A stretch of DNA of 64,000 bases from Echinarachnius parma (taxonomy: Eukaryota > Echinodermata > Echinoidea > Clypeasteroida > Echinarachniidae): NCBI GenBank assembly GCA_037951105.1, contig JBAMJV010001277.1, positions 85,001-149,000 on the forward strand, in the 5' to 3' direction. Below, in pieces: positions 59,572 to 64,000 of the stretch. Made by a program: the position numbers and the translations under genes. The notes under the pieces are model-generated. The model saw only the letters and a list, made by a program, of their open reading frames with translations. It did not search any database and was not told the DNA's origin. Each line of letters starts with the position of its first letter. Positions within the stretch are counted from its first letter, which is position 1.

Positions 59572-59651
59572 TTAACCCCTTGACTACGGGAACCGGGTGG
59601 GTTATGTACAAAGTCTATGGGGATTTCAGAATCTCAAAGGGAACCGGTTAA
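59572..59651. mobile_element. Small TTAACCC MITE (family E), copy 4
   Basis: TTAACCCCTTGACTACGGGA to CAAAGGGAACCGGTTAA. 80 bp. The right TTAA is also the left TTAA of a family A fragment. Confidence 0.88.
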
Positions 59652-59772
59652 AGTGATCCGTGTAAAGTGTCAGATATTGCACAAACTGACATTTGAGACT
59701 TCAATCCTATATCAATATCATTGTAAAATAGAATTGAAAGATTTGTGAAAGTTTGAAAGAAAATACTTAGTA
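59648..59772. mobile_element. MITE family A, end fragment
   Basis: Begins TTAAAGTGATCCGTGTAAAG and continues in inverted orientation through the family end (atattgcacaaactgacatt) to about 59772, where similarity stops. It shares its TTAA with the small MITE ending at 59651. Confidence 0.75.
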
Positions 59773-60822
59773 AATTGAAGATTGAAACCTATGCGTCACC
59801 ATTTTCCTAGCTTTACCCTAATGCACAGTTATAGAAATTGAAGAATATATATTCAAAGTAACCTGTGTCAATTTCCTCTTTTCCCTAAATATATGATTTC
59901 AGACAAAACATTGGAATGCAAATAGTAATGGTGTCATTTCAACATTTTCATGTTTTAAATATGAGTTTGCATTATATTGAAAAGATAGGTGTGTTGTTTC
60001 CTGTGTTTTTCAAAATATGAAGCTTTTAGATAAATTGAGGTACACAAATATATGCAGTATCATTTCCTGAGGGGTGCATCAATAGTAACTCCTTGGTATG
60101 ATCAATAAGAAATAAAGATACAGATTTTCATGATAATGATCACATCCTGTACTAGAGGGCTTTGCCTTGAGATCAAGCTTTTAGATAAATTGAAGCACAG
60201 AATATATGAATAATATATATCTCTCTAAGCTTTGTAACAAAAAGGATAGACTATGATTCAAAGATTTTTCCCCTGCATTTTCCTGAATAAATTGGAAAAA
60301 GAATATGCTTGGCAATGAACTGCATACAAAGGGTGTGGTACATTTGTATTCCATCTGTTTTTCCTTTATACTATGTTTTGAGATAAATCGAGAGTGCCAT
60401 AATTATTATGATATATCCTCTTGCATTAAAATCAACATTTTGACATTTTTTAGAGTAAGTGTGAATTAGTTGTTATTTCCTTACATCTGTTTCCAATGCT
60501 TTGCATCAAATTGCAAGATTGCGTAAATTCAATTGAAGATTAAGAAAATTAATATCATGTGCTATTAAAGATATATTTAGGAGTAAGATTTGCATTAATT
60601 TCCTCAATATGATAATATAATAATTTCCAAAATATTATATATTATCAAATTGCAAAATTTGCATGAATTGAAGAGTAAGATGTGTGTTATTATCAATATA
60701 TTATTAATTTATTTGAGAGGAAGATTTGCATTATCATTTCAGTGATTTCACCAATATTTAGATTTTAGATCAATTAAAGTGTAAGCGTGTGATTTCCCCA
60801 TCCTCTGCATCATGCTGCAGCA

Positions 60823-60846
60823 GTTCTTCTTCTTCTTCTTCTTCGG
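60823..60846. repeat. (TTC)n microsatellite
   Basis: About eight tandem ttc units. Confidence 0.9.
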
Positions 60847-61297
60847 GTTAATCTGCCTCCTTTAATCCTGAAGATTCTTGCAGTTGTACATGTATGTAGA
60901 GTAAGATGTCAGATGTGCATTATCATTTCCTGTGCTTTATCTCGCATCCTGTCATGTCACCCGCCTCCTTTTCCGATATTGCCCACTCCAATTCTAGGAA
61001 ACAAGCCTTCATAAAATACCATGCCTGAGGTAATAACTCTCACTATATATCAATGCTCTCCAATCTCGTTTTGTCCCCCCTCCACATCGTAAGAAATAAC
61101 TACCGGTACTATTGATCCGTATCAGAAATTTTATGGACATGCTGTCGTAATGACACATGATGAATTGTAAACTTGTTCTTAGAGATTGCAAACCCTAGTT
61201 TGTGTGAACTGAACATTATTAGCTTTTCTTTTATGAAATTACTTGACTAATTTTGACTAATAATACTTCCTCTGGGCAATCAGGCAAGTTCTTACAG

Positions 61298-61475
61298 CTA
61301 CAGTAGAAAGTGTCCATTAAGACCGCCCTAAGGAGACAGAAAAGGTGGTTTTTATAAGCAGGTGATCTGTATCTGTAGACAGGTTCTAAGGAAAACTGCC
61401 TCCTAGTGAATCAGGATCAGGGGTCTTTACGGACAAGTGGTCTTTATTTACAGGTGGTCGCTGCACCAAGTTTGT
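61298..61475. repeat. CAGTCAAACCTG repeat, diverged copy
   Basis: Contains agtgtccattaagaccgccc, gtagacaggttctaagg and caggtggtcgctgc modules of the same family. The ends are eroded. Confidence 0.5.
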
Positions 61476-61689
61476 ATAAGAAGAGAGCTGCATACGCACA
61501 GGCAGAAACATGGATTTCTGGAACACAATTCATGCTGAAATTCTGACAACCCCTTGAGTCATTTGTTTCTACATTCAAATATGTAATGAGACCTCATATA
61601 ATGTCCTGCTTACGGACCTATGTTCCTTTAACCTCCATCTTGTTAAAATCACATGCTTCCCGACCTTACCCTAGAGAAATCTATCATCT

Positions 61690-63420
61690 AAAGTAATGTA
61701 ATGAGGTTTACTTTCTGAACGGGAAGTATGCATAATGTAATCAATGCCATGATGAATTCCATGAATAATACATTAGAGGTACTATAACGTTGTAGCGTCC
61801 CCGTTGAAAATATGTTCCTGTATTAAACATGGATTACCGCAATGGTTAAATCAATCTGCTACAATGCATCCCTTGAGATATACACCTCATTCCTGTAAAT
61901 TTATGTTCTATCCTCCCAACCAAAATGGGTTCTCAATGTCACGATGAAGGTCATGAATAATACAATAGAATTTACTCTTATAGAGAAATTGTGTTTTTGT
62001 ACATTGTACAATTCTTAACCCCTCGTCTATGAGATATTGAATTTCCCCATTTCGGGTTAATACATAGTTTACATAGTGCACCAGGCTCCCGTATTGAATG
62101 GGTTAACTAACCTGCTTCAATGTAGCCCTTGAGATATGTACTTCATTTATATGTAAATGGGTGGCATCCTTTCAAACTGAAATAGGTTCTCAATGCCATG
62201 ATGAAGTTAATGAATAATACAATAGAGTTGCTCTGCTGTTTCCGAAGAGAAAGTATGTTAAGTGCTATAACATAGAATGCTTAATTCATATCCTACCCCT
62301 AGAGTAATATCTTATATTTTTGTTTTGAGGCTTTATATCCCCAAACGAAATAGGTTCATTCTACCATGATGAGGATCATAAATAGTTGAAGATCACGGGC
62401 ATGCTTTAGTTTACATTTGTGCCATAAGGAAATTAAAGAGCTTCCCTACAGCTATTTACATGTATGCATCAATCAATAGTAATATGTTCCTATAACAGCT
62501 TGACAATGCTTAAATAATATCCTGACCTTGATTAACATCTTCTTCTTTTTTTATTGTAAAGAGGTTGTATTTGCCCAAAAGAAATGGGTTCCTTCTACCG
62601 TGATGGGTCATGAATAGTTCAAGATCTGGTGTTTAAATTTGACATTAATTTGAGCTGTGAGAAAGAAAAAGAAGCTAATTTTATGAACATAAACCTTTAC
62701 ATGAAAGCTAAAGCAGGGCTTAAAATTAGCACTGGATCACTACAAATAAGCTTCATGTCAGCAACATTTCAGAAACCCAAACTATTCTTTGTTTTACAAT
62801 GTTTTTCTTTCTTTGCGGCCACCGGATTCATCTGCCTTTGACAAATCTTGATTTTGCTTGACTGACTGGGCCACAAGGATTGATTTTTTTTCTAGCATTG
62901 CCTAGAGAAAAATCTTTTATTTTAGTAAAGTCTAAGGAATTTTATTCTCCTGGTAGAAATATATTTTCATTAGCAGTAGCACTATGAAGATGGCCTTGGG
63001 TTACAAATTTACAGCATGAAAGATGATTATATTCTATCGAAGATAATCCGAAGCTTCACAGTTTGTTCCTTTAACCACAAATATCCACAATCATATCCTA
63101 CCCCAGAGTAACAGTTTATTTTTGTAGGGGTAACATTCTCCCAACAAAAGGAATGGAACCTAATGCCTTGCTGAAGGCCACCAATAGTTCCAAGTTCAAG
63201 ATCTTATGCTTCAAATTTGTTTCATATTTAATATAAAAAATACTTTTACTACATGAGTATCAAATAAAATAAAGAGCTCAGGACTATACATTTACATTGT
63301 ATGAAATAATCTGCCACCATAGAGATTTTGTTTTGGTTTTTGTTAAGAGCTATTTTCTCCATGCAGATAATATATGAAGAGGGGCATGTATAGTTCAAGA
63401 TCATGAGCTTCATATTTCAA
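61690..63420. repeat. Degenerate long-period tandem array, about 200-300-bp units
   Basis: Phrases aaataggttctcaatgccatg, atgatgaa(g)gtcatgaata, atacaatagag, atcctacccc(t)agagta and gatcatgggctt-like text recur at least six times between 61690 and 63420. Confidence 0.65.
62015..62106. mobile_element. Small TTAACCC MITE (family E), diverged copy
   Basis: TTAACCCCTCGTCTATGAGA to GTATTGAATGGGTTAA, with the same ends but a different interior (caccaggctcccg). About 92 bp; related interior to 20828-20906. Confidence 0.7.
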
Positions 63421-63639
63421 ATATGATATATGTTTGTAGTGCCTCATATATCAAATTTTCATCATGCTTCATGTGTGAGCCTTCAATTCAAGGAGCACGA
63501 AATGTCATACTCTTTTAACCCTGAAGTTTGAAATGATCTTCTTTATTAAAATTGCCTGAAGTATGAAATAAAATGCCTGAATGTTCCTGAATTATGAAAC
63601 ACGATGTATTGCCTGAAATCCGAGATGCTCCTGTGTGTA

Positions 63640-64000
63640 AACTGGCAAATGATTCAAATTTTTATCAGAAGGCCTGAAGGCTGAACGGCCTAGATATTCA
63701 CACTTACTGGGATATTACATATAAAACAGACGGGCAAGGTTGCACAGTATGAAAGTATGGTAGAAACTGGCATTATGAATCACATCTTTATCTTTCCTTA
63801 TGAATTAAATACAAAGTCCTGAAGGCTGAATGGCCTAGGTTTTATCATTATACTTTCTGAGATATTGCACCTTAACACAGACTGGTAAGGATGTGCGTGT
63901 GAAAATATGTTAGAACTGGCAAATGAATCATGTCTTTATTTTAGGGGATTATTTATAAACATTATTTTTCTTCATAAAACCAAACAGCTGAAGGCTGAAC
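63640..64000. repeat. Tandem repeat, about 165-bp units, cut by the window end
   Basis: cctgaaggctgaayggccta, gatattgcac, acagac(t/g)ggyaaggtt and gaactggcaaatgaatcat recur; a third unit begins at the last bases (ctgaaggctgaac). Confidence 0.85.

Larger units (their letters stand above)
58890..60790. repeat. Degenerate tandem array, about 75-80-bp units
   Basis: Best preserved at 58915-59270: gctatcaattccttrgcttt, aaaggtatcaataggtat and gcataatttgaaagtaag, recurring every 70-80 bp. It decays into looser ttgaagattaag/atttcctc text up to about 60790. Confidence 0.78.

Overview
The window is AT-rich animal DNA. It has short exons with GT/AG introns, many miniature inverted-repeat transposons (MITEs), a tRNA-derived SINE head and long homopolymer or microsatellite tracts. 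The proteins resemble vertebrate orthologues well but not closely, and tRNA-type SINEs and TTAA-flanked MITEs are abundant. I infer an invertebrate deuterostome, most likely an echinoderm such as a sea urchin; the species is not proven.

Two host genes are recognised, arranged head to head about 6.6 kb apart. On the minus strand (4032-6011) is a two-exon gene for TMEM223, a small mitochondrial inner-membrane protein. On the plus strand, from 12586, is PPP1R21 (KLRAQ1; FERRY subunit Fy-2), a coiled-coil endosomal protein. Eighteen coding exons (12586-33372, 2130 nt, 710 codons, unbroken frame) cover everything except roughly the last 80-90 residues of the human protein. I found no exon for that C-terminal part between 33373 and 64000, so the gene either has an intron longer than 30 kb or is cut by the assembly.

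The main observation is that exon edges in both genes have repeatedly been caught in small local tandem duplications, leaving decayed partial exon copies. TMEM223 has three copies of its exon 2 acceptor side and a 93-bp array of four near-identical copies of its C-terminal codons plus stop. PPP1R21 has partial copies of exon 3 (1), exon 9 (1), exon 12 (4), exon 15 (1) and exon 18 (3), and an array repeating the acceptor of microexon 16.

Other layout: 380-11827 and 13456-14011 hold TTAA-flanked MITEs and other inverted repeats, including a 1.26-kb fold-back element with about 400-bp arms (9706-10969). The PPP1R21 introns hold further MITEs: a roughly 0.95-kb element splitting one exon-12 fossil, a 111-bp hairpin element with a 9-bp target duplication, and the SINE heads. 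From 34 kb to the end no exon is recognised. This part is a succession of degenerate long-period tandem arrays (39.3-40.3, 42.5-43.5, 44.5-45.3, 50.2-52.4, 58.9-60.8, 61.7-63.4 and 63.6-64.0 kb), separated by more GC-balanced unique islands (about 37.1-38.6, 41.3-41.7, 42.2-42.5, 45.3-45.6 and 55.6-56.7 kb). No retroviral, LTR or Polinton-type element, CRISPR or rRNA gene was seen.
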